A DNA stretch of 64,000 bases from CAYVMP01 sp964452635 (GCA_964452635.1 CAYVMP010000001.1:3400-67399); one strand, 5' to 3'; counted from the stretch's first letter, positions 36,462 to 44,671 are shown. Notes: a model not told the origin generated them from the letters alone. Numbers and translations: made by a program.

Positions 36462-36932
36462 CCTATGAGTTGCAAAATGTGTCAGTCCAATAGCAATAGC
36501 ATCAAACTCATCGTCTGAATTTGTTTTTTTATTTACTACAATCAATTTCTGCACCATACTGATAACCTGTCGTTTCTCACTTCTCCCATATCCTGTCACC
36601 GCTATTTTGATTTGTATCGGGGTGTATTCATATACATCAAGGCCAGATGAACTTGCGGTATAGAGTATTACTCCGCGTGCCTCCGATACAGTCATCGCAG
36701 TTTTTTGGTTATTACTAAAAAATAATTTTTCAGTCGCAAGAGCTTCGGGTTTGTATTGTTTGATAACCTCAAGGATTCTGTTGCCAATACGAGTGAGTCT
36801 CTCGTGATGGGGGAGTTTGGGAGATGTTTTAAAACACTCAGAAAAAAGCAAAACCTCCTTTTGCTTTGGCAATCTCTCAATCACAGCAATTCCAAGTCGT
36901 TCATACCCCGGATCAATAGAGATAATTTTCAT
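36459..36932 (-). CDS. ruvC: Holliday-junction resolvase RuvC
   Basis: 157 residues. Opens IISIDPGYERLGIAVIE with the first catalytic Asp, ATEKLFFSNNQKTAM with the catalytic Glu, and ends with DDEFDAIAIGLTHFA carrying the last acidic residues. It cuts four-way junctions made during recombination. It heads or trails the group ruvC-yebC-ruvB; each of the three genes has its own -10 directly before the ATG (TACAAT, 36939-36944 here). Confidence 0.94.
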   Translation of the reverse strand: MKIISIDPGYERLGIAVIERLPKQKEVLLFSECFKTSPKLPHHERLTRIGNRILEVIKQYKPEALATEKLFFSNNQKTAMTVSEARGVILYTASSSGLDVYEYTPIQIKIAVTGYGRSEKRQVISMVQKLIVVNKKTNSDDEFDAIAIGLTHFATHR

Positions 36933-36938
36933 GTAAAT

Positions 36939-36944
36939 ATTGTA
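36939..36944 (-). promoter_or_regulatory. -10 of ruvC
   Basis: Minus-strand TACAAT ending six bases before the ATG at 36932. Confidence 0.5.
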
Positions 36945-36950
36945 TGGTGT

Positions 36951-37481
36951 CTACTCCACATTTGTATACACATCCTGCACCTCATCATTTTCTTCGAGGT
37001 CATCCACGAGAGATTCAAGTTTTTCACTGTCTTCATCTGAAAGAGGAACTGTGGTTTGTGGAACCCACTCCATTTCTGGTGTTCGTGTAAATGCCCATGT
37101 TGCAGCACCGATACCGGCGAGTGCGTATCCGTGTTTGGAGAGAATAAATTTAATTTCCTGAGCTGCCTTGTTTCTATTATCTGTGAGGGCTTCAATAATC
37201 ATCGCACATCCTCCCGGACCGTATGCTTCGTACGTGATTGCTTCCATAGATGCACCACCTTCGGAGAATTTCTTGATTGCTCGCTCGATATTGTCATTTG
37301 GTACGTTAAATGACTTTGCCTTGTCGATTGCATTTTTCAGTCCGGGTGAACTGACATTTCCACCTGACTTTTTCGCTTCAACGGTGATTAAACGGACCAT
37401 TTTTCCAAAAATTTTTGATTTCTGTCCGTCAGTTTTCTCCTTTTGTCGTTTAATTTTTGACCATTTATTATGTCCACTCAT
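36951..37481 (-). CDS. yebC: YebC/PmpR-family protein, internally shortened
   Basis: 176 residues from ATG 37481 (MSGHNKWSKIKRQKEK), against about 245 in most bacteria. Domain 1 and the YEAYGPGGCAMIIEALTDNRN signature are intact, and the C-terminal PQTTVPLSDEDSEKLESLVDDLEENDEVQDVY is intact, but the ~65-residue segment normally between them (after the G..GSVAY.F region, here GIGAATWAFTRTPEMEW) is missing. The family acts as a ribosome-associated factor easing proline-rich stalls and as a regulator in some species. It is placed between ruvC and ruvB, as often seen. Confidence 0.9.
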   Translation of the reverse strand: MSGHNKWSKIKRQKEKTDGQKSKIFGKMVRLITVEAKKSGGNVSSPGLKNAIDKAKSFNVPNDNIERAIKKFSEGGASMEAITYEAYGPGGCAMIIEALTDNRNKAAQEIKFILSKHGYALAGIGAATWAFTRTPEMEWVPQTTVPLSDEDSEKLESLVDDLEENDEVQDVYTNVE

Positions 37482-37488
37482 GGTATGA

Positions 37489-37494
37489 ATTGTA
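37489..37494 (-). promoter_or_regulatory. -10 of yebC
   Basis: Minus-strand TACAAT ending seven bases before the ATG at 37481; supports that start over one 18 bases upstream. Confidence 0.5.
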
Positions 37495-37508
37495 CTCAAA
37501 AATATTTA

Positions 37509-38528
37509 CTATACAAGCGTTGGTGCGACGAGTCCCAAATGTTCATATCCGAGAGTAGTCACCACCCGTCCCCGAGGAGTTCGATCAAGAAATCCCATTT
37601 GTATGAGGTACGGTTCGTTAAATTCCTCGATGGTCGCTTGCTCCTCTGAAAGTGTTGCTGCGAGAGTGTTGAGTCCCACCGGACCACCGCCAAATTTGTT
37701 TATAATCGCATGTAAAATATCTCTGTCAGCAGGGGAGAGTCCAACCGCGTCGATACCGAGGAGTGAGAGCGCCTCATCAACTGACTGTTTGGTGAGTGTG
37801 GTTTTGTGAACTTGGGCATAGTCTCGACATCGTTTCAAAAAGTAATTTGCAGTACGAGGTGTAAATCGACTTCTCTTTGCAATTTCTCCACACGCACTAT
37901 CCTCGAGTTCGATACCGAGAATGTGTGCAGATCGAGAGATTATTTTCTCAATTTCTCCTTGAGTGTAAAATTCCAACTTGAAAATTCCACCAGAAAATCT
38001 ACTACGGAGTGGAGAGGAAATCATAGCAATACGCGTCGTTGCACCGATAAGTGTAAACGGTGGAAGTTCGAGCTGTATTGTTCGTGCGGACGGTCCTTTG
38101 CCGATGATGATATCAAGCGACCCTGATTCCATAGCAGGGTAGAGCACCTCCTCAATCGCTTTATTGAGTCTGTGTATTTCATCAATAAAGAGAATATCAC
38201 CCGGTGAGAGGTTCGTGAGGATAGATGCAAGGTCACCGATTTTCTCTATTGCTGGACCAGATGTTACTTTCATTTGTGCACCCATCTCCTTTGCGATGAG
38301 GTGTGCGAGAGTGGTCTTGCCGAGACCGGGAGGTCCGTAGAAGAGGATATGTTCAGGTGGATGTCTGCGTTCCTGTGCTGCGGTCAGGAGAATATGTAAA
38401 TTTTTCTTGATTGTTGCTTGGCCAATGTATTCATCCCATTGTGATGGGCGAAGTGTAGTGTCGAGGAAAAGGTTGTCTGAGGCGGCACCACCGTCATGTG
38501 GTTTTTTGGGAGTATTTTTTGCTGTCAT
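37509..38528 (-). CDS. ruvB: Holliday-junction branch-migration helicase RuvB
   Basis: 339 residues. N-terminal RPSQWDEYIGQ, Walker A GPPGLGKTTLAHL, Walker B ILFIDEIHRL, sensor GATTR and the C-terminal winged helix with GFLDRTPRGRVVT. It drives branch migration with RuvA (encoded separately at 55669-56229). -10 TATAAT (38535-38540, minus) lies six bases before the ATG. Confidence 0.96.
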   Translation of the reverse strand: MTAKNTPKKPHDGGAASDNLFLDTTLRPSQWDEYIGQATIKKNLHILLTAAQERRHPPEHILFYGPPGLGKTTLAHLIAKEMGAQMKVTSGPAIEKIGDLASILTNLSPGDILFIDEIHRLNKAIEEVLYPAMESGSLDIIIGKGPSARTIQLELPPFTLIGATTRIAMISSPLRSRFSGGIFKLEFYTQGEIEKIISRSAHILGIELEDSACGEIAKRSRFTPRTANYFLKRCRDYAQVHKTTLTKQSVDEALSLLGIDAVGLSPADRDILHAIINKFGGGPVGLNTLAATLSEEQATIEEFNEPYLIQMGFLDRTPRGRVVTTLGYEHLGLVAPTLV

Positions 38529-38534
38529 GCCTGT

Positions 38535-38540
38535 ATTATA
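38535..38540 (-). promoter_or_regulatory. -10 of ruvB
   Basis: Minus-strand TATAAT ending six bases before the ATG at 38528. Confidence 0.55.
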
Positions 38541-38567
38541 GCCGTATTCGCTCTCGTTGGCGACAGC

Positions 38568-38596
38568 TTGACATTAAAATCATTTCATGCTAAACT
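38568..38596 (+). promoter_or_regulatory. Promoter of the 6S-like RNA candidate
   Basis: TTGACA at 38568-38573, 17-base spacer, TAAACT at 38591-38596 with an extended TG (TGCTAAACT). The predicted start is near 38603. There is no plus-strand gene for two kilobases, so it must serve an RNA. Confidence 0.65.
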
Positions 38597-38602
38597 ACCG
38601 AT

Positions 38603-38790
38603 GAACTTGAAATACTCAAAAATATAAATCTCTAAGCAACTAATCTTCACGGGTTACGAGTTTTTCTACGAGGACGTACTGGGTACTGCTCTTGTAGCAT
38701 ACTCTGGTACTATCCTTTGTGTAAAACTTAGCTTTTTTTGTTTACATTAAAAGTGTTGCTTAGAGATTTATGTTTTCGAGAATGTTTTCT
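38603..38790 (+). ncRNA. Rod-shaped structured RNA, 6S-like candidate
   Basis: Between ruvB and pilB. A 26-bp closing stem joins 38615-38640 to 38755-38780: the perfect part is ATAAATCTCTAAGCAAC with GTTGCTTAGAGATTTAT, extended by CTCAAAAAT/GTTTTCGAG with one mismatch and one U-G. Inside, 38676-38690 (GTACTGGGTACTGCT) pairs with 38696-38710 over a CTTGT loop, using three G-U pairs that only work on the plus strand. A promoter precedes it. Size (~180 nt) and a long rod with an open middle recall 6S RNA, the RNA polymerase-binding regulator, but I see no sequence identity to prove it. The 3' end is not marked by a clear T-run. Confidence 0.6.
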
Positions 38791-38857
38791 CACATATCTT
38801 TCATCACTACCGTATAGAATCTCTCTGTACACCAAATTTCTTTCATCAGTATCCTCC

Positions 38858-38885
38858 AAAAAATGCTTTTTCGCAAGCATTTTTT
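38858..38885 (-). terminator. Terminator of pilB
   Basis: 10-bp stem AAAAAATGCT/AGCATTTTTT with an 8-base loop, directly after the pilB stop on the minus strand; the T-run is part of the stem. It could also end the plus-strand RNA. Confidence 0.8.
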
Positions 38886-38896
38886 GTATTACACAT

Positions 38897-40573
38897 CTAT
38901 TTTTTCTCGATATCAACAACACGCTCGAGCTCTTCGAGTGTGGTGATGCCACTGAGAATTTTTAAAACTCCATCTTGAGTCAAATCGAGAAAATTTTGGC
39001 CTGCAGAAGCCTTCTTTATTTCTCGTTCACTCGGATTTTCTTTGAGTGCCATCTCTATTTTTTCATCAACAACAATGATTTCGTGTATACCAATACGCCC
39101 TTTGTATCCAATGTGATTACATTTCTCACACCCCACACTTTGCCATATGTGTGTTGTGTCTATTCCATCTACATATGCACGGTCTGTAATACCTGCGATA
39201 ACAGCATCGATAATTTCTTTATCACGACCCTCGAGTGTGATTTGTTTTTTACAATCTGAACAGAGTTTGCGTACGAGACGTTGTGCCATTGCGAGGTTGA
39301 GTGCAGATGAAATTATTTTTGGATTAACTCCGAGATCAATAAGGCGGGGGAATGTGCCCGCAGCATTGTTTGTGTGGAGTGTTGAGAATACAAGGTGTCC
39401 AGTGAGTGCAGAGTTAACCGCAATCTCTGCTGTTTCAGAGTCACGGATTTCTCCAACCATGATGACGTCTGGATCCTGACGGAGTGCACTGCGAAGTCCT
39501 TCTGAAAATGTATAGTTTTTCTTTTCGTCTGTTTGTGTCTGCACAATACCCTGCAGATGATATTCAATCGGATTTTCGATAGTTATGATTTTGACCTCTG
39601 GTGTGTGGATTTTGCGTAGGAATGCATACAGGGTCGTTGTTTTTCCTGATCCTGTTGGCCCTGTGTTGAGTACCATGCCATTTGGTTTGGTCAGTGCATG
39701 GAGTATGACAGCGAGGATTCGTGGATGAATACCAAGGTCTTCGAGTGGTACAGAAATAGAATTCGGGTTCAACACTCGAAGAACGATAGACTCACTGTAT
39801 GCACCGGGGAGGAGTGACGTACGGATTTCTATTTCACTCTCCTTTATTTTAATCGAAAACCGTCCATCCTGTGCGCCTTTGAGGTTTAGTTTGAGGTTTG
39901 AAATGAGTTTGATACGTGAGAGGAGAAGGTTGTATGTTTCGCTATCGAACTCAATGATGTCTGTGAGGAGACCATCGAGTCTATATCGAAGTCGCACGTA
40001 CGAATCCTCTGGCTCAAGATGAACATCTGATGCTCCAATAGCAATAGCACCCGCGAGAATAATCTCGAGTATTCGAGAGATGCGGTAACTTTTGCGCATA
40101 ACGAGGATGTCTTTGATAAGTTTTTGAATATCCTCAATCGAGCGAACTTGTGAGAGGAACTCTGTAATTTGGTCATTGGAAATATCGAGTGCGCCAGATT
40201 TGGTCTCAAATGAAAATGAAAGATCTTTGTACCGACTCCACACCTTATTGAGACTTGCGTGAGATACCATGAAAAGATCGGTTTTGTATCCCTTTTCTTT
40301 GAGCCTGTTCACTGTCTCCATTGTTTTTGGATTGTTCGGCGAGAGTATACCAATGGAAAGTGTTTTATCAACTTCATTAAACACCGCAATCTGTGCCTCA
40401 CGAGTTTCTGCCTCACTCACTGCCCGTAGAGCATCGATGTTGATAGGGGTACCTGTGAGGTCGAGATAAGGGAGTTTGTATTTTGACGACATGAGTTGGG
40501 CCAAATCCTCCTCCTCTTTTTTGCGAAGGTCGTCGTAGCGTCTATTTTGCTTGTCTTCGTCAAAGATTACCAT
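38897..40573 (-). CDS. pilB: Type IV pilus assembly ATPase PilB (GspE family)
   Basis: 558 residues. N-terminal MshEN-like domain (YKLPYLDLTGTPINIDALR), then the ATPase core: GASDVHLEPED, Walker A NTGPTGSGKTTTLYAFL, Asp box GEIRDSETAEIAVNSALTGH, His box STLHTNNA, and a tetracysteine zinc motif CSDC ... CEKC. It powers pilus extension from the cytoplasm. PilM/N/O are encoded 20 kb away. The -10 TACAAT at 40580-40585 lies six bases before the ATG. Confidence 0.95.
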   Translation of the reverse strand: MVIFDEDKQNRRYDDLRKKEEEDLAQLMSSKYKLPYLDLTGTPINIDALRAVSEAETREAQIAVFNEVDKTLSIGILSPNNPKTMETVNRLKEKGYKTDLFMVSHASLNKVWSRYKDLSFSFETKSGALDISNDQITEFLSQVRSIEDIQKLIKDILVMRKSYRISRILEIILAGAIAIGASDVHLEPEDSYVRLRYRLDGLLTDIIEFDSETYNLLLSRIKLISNLKLNLKGAQDGRFSIKIKESEIEIRTSLLPGAYSESIVLRVLNPNSISVPLEDLGIHPRILAVILHALTKPNGMVLNTGPTGSGKTTTLYAFLRKIHTPEVKIITIENPIEYHLQGIVQTQTDEKKNYTFSEGLRSALRQDPDVIMVGEIRDSETAEIAVNSALTGHLVFSTLHTNNAAGTFPRLIDLGVNPKIISSALNLAMAQRLVRKLCSDCKKQITLEGRDKEIIDAVIAGITDRAYVDGIDTTHIWQSVGCEKCNHIGYKGRIGIHEIIVVDEKIEMALKENPSEREIKKASAGQNFLDLTQDGVLKILSGITTLEELERVVDIEKK

Positions 40574-40579
40574 GTGTGT

Positions 40580-40585
40580 ATTGTA
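40580..40585 (-). promoter_or_regulatory. -10 of pilB
   Basis: Minus-strand TACAAT ending six bases before the ATG at 40573. Confidence 0.5.
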
Positions 40586-40621
40586 TCAAATTTTCGCTCT
40601 ACATAGGCCTCTTTGTACACA

Positions 40622-40650
40622 TTGACAAATAGTATAAAAAGGTGTATAAT
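40622..40650 (+). promoter_or_regulatory. Consensus sigma-70 promoter
   Basis: TTGACA (40622-40627), 17 bases, TATAAT (40645-40650): a perfect match to consensus. Predicted start near 40657 gives a 12-base leader before the ATG at 40669. Confidence 0.85.
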
Positions 40651-40668
40651 ACATCACGGAACAGTACC

Positions 40669-41577
40669 ATGAAAAATTTTAAGTTTGTCTCACTCGCGGG
40701 CATGTTTTGCCTCGCGCTTTCCTTTTCTTCTTCTGCCTTCGCGGAGAAGAAACTCTCAAAAGAGGAAAAAAAGGATCAGGCGGTGAATGCCCTTTTGGTC
40801 CAGATTTCTGCATTGGAGATTCAGATCTCCAAGACACCCGATGGGACGGCCAAGACCGTCCGTTTGGCACAGAAGTTTGAACTCGAGGGCAAGCTCGAGA
40901 AAATCCTCCCGACGATGAAGGAGGCGCGACAGCAGGCTGTGGCGGTGAGTAAAACCGAACCAGAAACTGGTTCGGCAGATCGGGTTTCAATATCCGCTCC
41001 CAAACCTCTCACACCTGCGGAACAAAAAAGGTTGGAGATTCTCCGCAGAGCTCAGGAAATTGAGTTTGAAAAAGCTCAAAAAAAAGCTCTCAAAGAGGAA
41101 AAAAGGGCCGATACTCCGGCCATGAAAAAGGCCAGAGAGGAAATCGAAGATAGGGAGGACGCCCAGAAAGATGCCAGGAAAGAACTGGTTGAGATGCGCA
41201 ATAGGGCAAAACTAACAGGGTGCTCATGGGACACAGTTAAGATCTCCAAAGGAGCATTTGATGGCGATATCTTGGAAAATATGATTCGTATTCGAATAAC
41301 GAACACCGGATCGTTTTTCCAAGACATTGAAACTCCCACGCGTGGGGCAGGTCTGGTTGTCCACAACCTGTGTCCAGGCGGCGCGATCACCTTGACGTTC
41401 AGTATCAAACGGTGGTTGGATGGGACTGGTGGGATACAGATTCCACTTACTGCCAAGGCGCAGCCACCGAATGCCTCCACAGTGACTGAGAAGGCCCAGT
41501 ATTACCTCCCAAATCAAAGGCGAACAGAAAGGATAGAGGATCGGACGTGGGAAATCACTACTGGTAGACAGCACTAA
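40669..41577 (+). CDS. Secreted helical protein of unknown function
   Basis: 302 residues from the ATG at 40669, chosen because an earlier start would lie inside the promoter. Signal peptide FVSLAGMFCLALSFSSSAFA/EKK. Residues 25-190 are charged and coiled-coil-like (KKALKEEKRADTPAMKKARE); the last ~110 residues form a beta-rich domain with two Cys (GCSWDTVKISKGAFDG, HNLCPGGAITLTF). Base composition and codon use are visibly more GC-rich than neighbours, which with the strong promoter suggests acquisition or special expression. Own terminator follows. Confidence 0.8.
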   Translation: MKNFKFVSLAGMFCLALSFSSSAFAEKKLSKEEKKDQAVNALLVQISALEIQISKTPDGTAKTVRLAQKFELEGKLEKILPTMKEARQQAVAVSKTEPETGSADRVSISAPKPLTPAEQKRLEILRRAQEIEFEKAQKKALKEEKRADTPAMKKAREEIEDREDAQKDARKELVEMRNRAKLTGCSWDTVKISKGAFDGDILENMIRIRITNTGSFFQDIETPTRGAGLVVHNLCPGGAITLTFSIKRWLDGTGGIQIPLTAKAQPPNASTVTEKAQYYLPNQRRTERIEDRTWEITTGRQH

Positions 41578-41588
41578 ACTTGCCCACC

Positions 41589-41614
41589 GGGCGCCGAGAA
41601 ATCGGCGCCCATTT
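41589..41614 (+). terminator. Rho-independent terminator
   Basis: Perfect 9-bp stem GGGCGCCGA/TCGGCGCCC with GAAA loop, followed by ATTTTG. Confidence 0.85.
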
Positions 41615-41646
41615 TGTATGTAAAATTTTGAAATAAATATGGTAGG

Positions 41647-41673
41647 ATAAGGGAGCAAAGCGAACACTTATGC
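41647..41673 (+). repeat. Dispersed short motif, second copy
   Basis: ATAAGGGAGCAAAGCGAACA followed by CTTATGC; 24 bases are shared with 11692-11715 and, inverted, with 36436-36461. It lies 26 bases before repeat copy 3, as the first copy lies inside repeat copy 1. Confidence 0.75.
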
Positions 41674-41698
41674 ATGATGTAATCATCAGGCGAAGGTG

Positions 41699-41836
41699 GA
41701 ATACAAAATCTCGTTGAGTGCGTATGCTATTTTGGAACATGTCGGAACCCGTGAAGAGGTGAGATTGAGGAAAAATCGTAGCAACGATTTATTCCGTTTC
41801 CAAAATAGCATACGCCGAGAAAGAGATTTTGTGTTC
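41699..41836. repeat. Near-palindromic dispersed element, divergent copy 3 (138 bp)
   Basis: Outer arms GAATACAAAATCTC and GAGATTTTGTGTTC pair (one mismatch), then GCGTATGCTATTTTGGAAC pairs with GTTTCCAAAATAGCATACGC. Relative to copies 1 and 2 both arms carry matching changes (CTCTTTT to CTATTTT with AAAAGAG to AAAATAG; GCACATGC to GCGTATGC with the partner changed). The core is different and shorter (ATCGTAGCAACGAT hairpin). It fills the spacer before tsaE. Confidence 0.82.
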
Positions 41837-41850
41837 AACAAAATATACAC

Positions 41851-42297
41851 ATGAACTACACCACCCACAACCCCACCGAAACACAGCAAATCGCACATGA
41901 CTTTGTGTTGCGTCTCAATCCCAAAAAAGACACCGCGACAGTGGTTGGGCTTTCGGGCGACCTCGGAGCGGGGAAGACAAATTTTACACAATGCGTTGCT
42001 CGAGAATTTGGAATCACAGAAACGGTCGTGAGCCCAACTTTTGTAATAGAAAAAATATATGAACTGGTGGGTCAAAAATTCACACACCTCATCCACATCG
42101 ATGCATACCGTCTCGAACACTCAGACGAGCTCATGCGACTTGGGTGGGCTACGATCATATCCGACTCCCACAACCTCTTACTCATCGAATGGCCAGAGCG
42201 TGTGCATGACATCATGCCGGAACATATTTCAATACAATTCACACACGTCTCTGAGAATGTCCGGGAAATAGAGATAAAGGGAGTGGAGATGATATAA
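41851..42297 (+). CDS. tsaE: tRNA threonylcarbamoyladenosine biosynthesis ATPase TsaE
   Basis: 148 residues. Walker A GLSGDLGAGKTNFTQ near residue 34, SPTFVIEKIYE, HIDAYRLEHSDEL and LLLIEWPERV, in family order. TsaE works with TsaB/TsaD to make t6A37 in ANN-reading tRNAs. The gene stop overlaps the -10 of polA (GATATAATGG), and polA starts eight bases later. Confidence 0.93.
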   Translation: MNYTTHNPTETQQIAHDFVLRLNPKKDTATVVGLSGDLGAGKTNFTQCVAREFGITETVVSPTFVIEKIYELVGQKFTHLIHIDAYRLEHSDELMRLGWATIISDSHNLLLIEWPERVHDIMPEHISIQFTHVSENVREIEIKGVEMI

Positions 42298-42298
42298 T
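42293..42298 (+). promoter_or_regulatory. -10 of polA, overlapping the tsaE stop codon
   Basis: TATAAT at 42293-42298, six bases before the polA ATG at 42305, with the tsaE TAA inside it. Confidence 0.5.
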
Positions 42299-42304
42299 GG
42301 GGTA

Positions 42305-44665
42305 ATGGCAAAACCTAAATCCAAAAAAACACTCGTACTACTCGACGTGCACGCGATACTTCATCGTGCGTACCATGCACTACCTGACTTCGAGTCGAGT
42401 AAGGGCGAGCCAACAGGTGCACTCTACGGACTCTGTACACTGCTCATCAAACTTGTGAAGGATTTGAATCCTGACTACATCATCGCCTGCTACGATCTCC
42501 CAGAGAAAACGATGCGACACGAAGTGTACGAAGCATACAAAGCCGGTCGCAAGAAAACAGACGATGCTCTCGTTCAACAACTCGAACGTTCAAAGGATGT
42601 ATTCACTGCATTCTCGATACCTATGTATTCATCACCAGGATTTGAGGCGGATGATATGCTCGGTACGATAGTGGAGCATATGAAAGACGACCCAACGGTT
42701 GATATTGTGATTGCATCGGGCGATATGGATACACTACAGCTTGTTGTGGATGATACTGTTCGTGTGTACACTCTCAAAAAAGGTATCAAAGATACAATCA
42801 TCTACAATGAGGATGGGGTAGTCGAGCGGTTTGGGTTTAAACCAAAGTTTCTTCCCGACTACAAAGGCCTTAGGGGTGATCCGTCGGATAATATCATTGG
42901 TATCAAGGGTATTGGTGAGAAAACAGCACAGGAACTCATTGTACATTTCGGATCAATCGAAGATATGTATACGAAATTAAAAAAAGATGAAAGTGCTTTT
43001 GAAAAGGCGGGTATTAAGAAAAGAATCATTGAGCTCTTGAAGGCAGGGGAGGAAGAGGCACTTTTCTCGAAAATGCTCGCGACGATTCGGAGGGACGCAC
43101 CGATTCACATGACTCTGCCCGAGAAGCCATGGCGAGAGAGTGTTGATATGAAGCGTGTTCAGGATTTGTTTGGCACATTTGAATTTCGAATGCTTGGAGC
43201 GCGGATTGCCGAAGCACTTTCGATTGAAATGCCTATGTCTCTCGGAGGCAATGAATCACCAGAGGAGGTCATGCGAGTCGGCCTACTTCTCTGGGTTGTT
43301 GATTCGAATAAAACAGAACCAACACTCGATGAAATACTTTCATACACACACACTGAAAACTTGGCAGATGCCGAAAAGGTATTACAGAAAATGATTACCG
43401 ACCAAAACCTTGAGTTTGTAGTTGAGTCAATTGAGAAGCCACTGACAGCAATTACTGCAAAAATGAAACAGGTGGGTATCAAGGTTGATGTTGAACGACT
43501 ACATAAACTATCAGAAACATATCACACAGAACTCAATCGTTTAGAAAAGGAAATATGGAAAATATCTGGTGTTGAGTTTAATATCGCATCTCCAAAACAG
43601 CTTGGTGAGGTGCTCTTTGTGACGATGGGTCTTAAATCGAAAAACCAAAAGAAAACAGCAAGTGGTGGGTATTCAACCAAGGAGTCAGAACTCGAGAAGC
43701 TTCGCGAGGAGCATCCGATTGCAGGGTTGGTGCTCGAATACCGTGAACTCGCAAAGCTTCTGGGCACATACATCGACACAATACCAGCACAGGTTGATAC
43801 CGACCATCGACTCCACGCAGATTTTCTTCAGGCCGGTTCGACAACTGGTCGTATGGCATCTGCAAACCCAAACCTACAAAATATTCCAAACAAAACCGAT
43901 CTTGGTCGGGAGATTCGCAAGTCGTTTATTGCAGAGTCTGGATATCAGTTGGTTGCGTTCGACTATTCTCAAATAGAACTTCGTATCGCTGCATTTCTCT
44001 CGGGTGATGAAAAACTCATCGAGATTTTCCGTACAGGACAGGATGTTCACACATCAGTTGCGAGTGAGGTGTTCGGTGTACCACACAGCGATGTGACTAA
44101 GGACATGCGTCGCAAGGCCAAGGTGATTAATTTCGGTGTGATGTATGGTATGGGAGTTCTCGCACTCAAACAGAATCTTGGTGGTACGAAGGAGGAGGCA
44201 CAGGAGTTTCTCGATCACTATTTCCACACATTCTCAGGACTCGCAGAGTATCTCGAACGTATCAAACGTGAGACAGCACACAAGGGTTACACAGAAACAT
44301 TTTTCGGACGACGACGATATTTCCCAGAGATTCGATCGAAACTACCTTTTATGCGCGCATCTGCTGAGCGTATGGCAATCAACGCGCCGATACAGGGGAC
44401 AGAGGCCGATATTATTAAACTTGCAATGATTCAGATTGATCAACTTCTCTCATCTAAAAATCTTCATAGTGATGCAAGACTGCTTCTGCAGGTGCACGAT
44501 GAATTGGTGTATGAAATCAAAGAAAAATTAGTCGACTCGCTCTCTCGAGAAATCAAAAAAATAATGGAAGGAATCATTCCTCCAGAAAAAATACATAGTG
44601 TTGTCTGTACAGCAGAGGCATCATCAGGAGAGAATTGGGGAGAGATGGAAAAATTTCTAACATAA
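42305..44665 (+). CDS. polA: DNA polymerase I without a recognisable proofreading domain
   Basis: 786 residues against ~930 in E. coli. N-terminal 5'-3' exonuclease (YEAYKAGRKKTDDALVQQ; GFEADDMLGTI; KGLRGDPSDNIIGIKGIGEKT). Residues ~295-390 are too short and lack the DxE/D acidic residues of a 3'-5' exonuclease. The polymerase domain has motif A DYSQIELRIAAFLSGDE, motif B RRKAKVINFGVMYGMG and motif C LQVHDELVYEI. It fills gaps and removes primers. It is followed six bases later by the holA-like gene. Confidence 0.95.
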   Translation: MAKPKSKKTLVLLDVHAILHRAYHALPDFESSKGEPTGALYGLCTLLIKLVKDLNPDYIIACYDLPEKTMRHEVYEAYKAGRKKTDDALVQQLERSKDVFTAFSIPMYSSPGFEADDMLGTIVEHMKDDPTVDIVIASGDMDTLQLVVDDTVRVYTLKKGIKDTIIYNEDGVVERFGFKPKFLPDYKGLRGDPSDNIIGIKGIGEKTAQELIVHFGSIEDMYTKLKKDESAFEKAGIKKRIIELLKAGEEEALFSKMLATIRRDAPIHMTLPEKPWRESVDMKRVQDLFGTFEFRMLGARIAEALSIEMPMSLGGNESPEEVMRVGLLLWVVDSNKTEPTLDEILSYTHTENLADAEKVLQKMITDQNLEFVVESIEKPLTAITAKMKQVGIKVDVERLHKLSETYHTELNRLEKEIWKISGVEFNIASPKQLGEVLFVTMGLKSKNQKKTASGGYSTKESELEKLREEHPIAGLVLEYRELAKLLGTYIDTIPAQVDTDHRLHADFLQAGSTTGRMASANPNLQNIPNKTDLGREIRKSFIAESGYQLVAFDYSQIELRIAAFLSGDEKLIEIFRTGQDVHTSVASEVFGVPHSDVTKDMRRKAKVINFGVMYGMGVLALKQNLGGTKEEAQEFLDHYFHTFSGLAEYLERIKRETAHKGYTETFFGRRRYFPEIRSKLPFMRASAERMAINAPIQGTEADIIKLAMIQIDQLLSSKNLHSDARLLLQVHDELVYEIKEKLVDSLSREIKKIMEGIIPPEKIHSVVCTAEASSGENWGEMEKFLT

Positions 44666-44671
44666 ACATCA

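Noticed and set aside
38728..38880. Minus-strand frame of 50 codons (MLAKKHFLEDTDERNL...) after pilB
   Set aside because: It overlaps the pilB terminator and lies antisense to the folded RNA candidate, whose pairing explains the sequence better; it has no promoter and its GGAGG is not placed before the chosen ATG. Kept as the main alternative.
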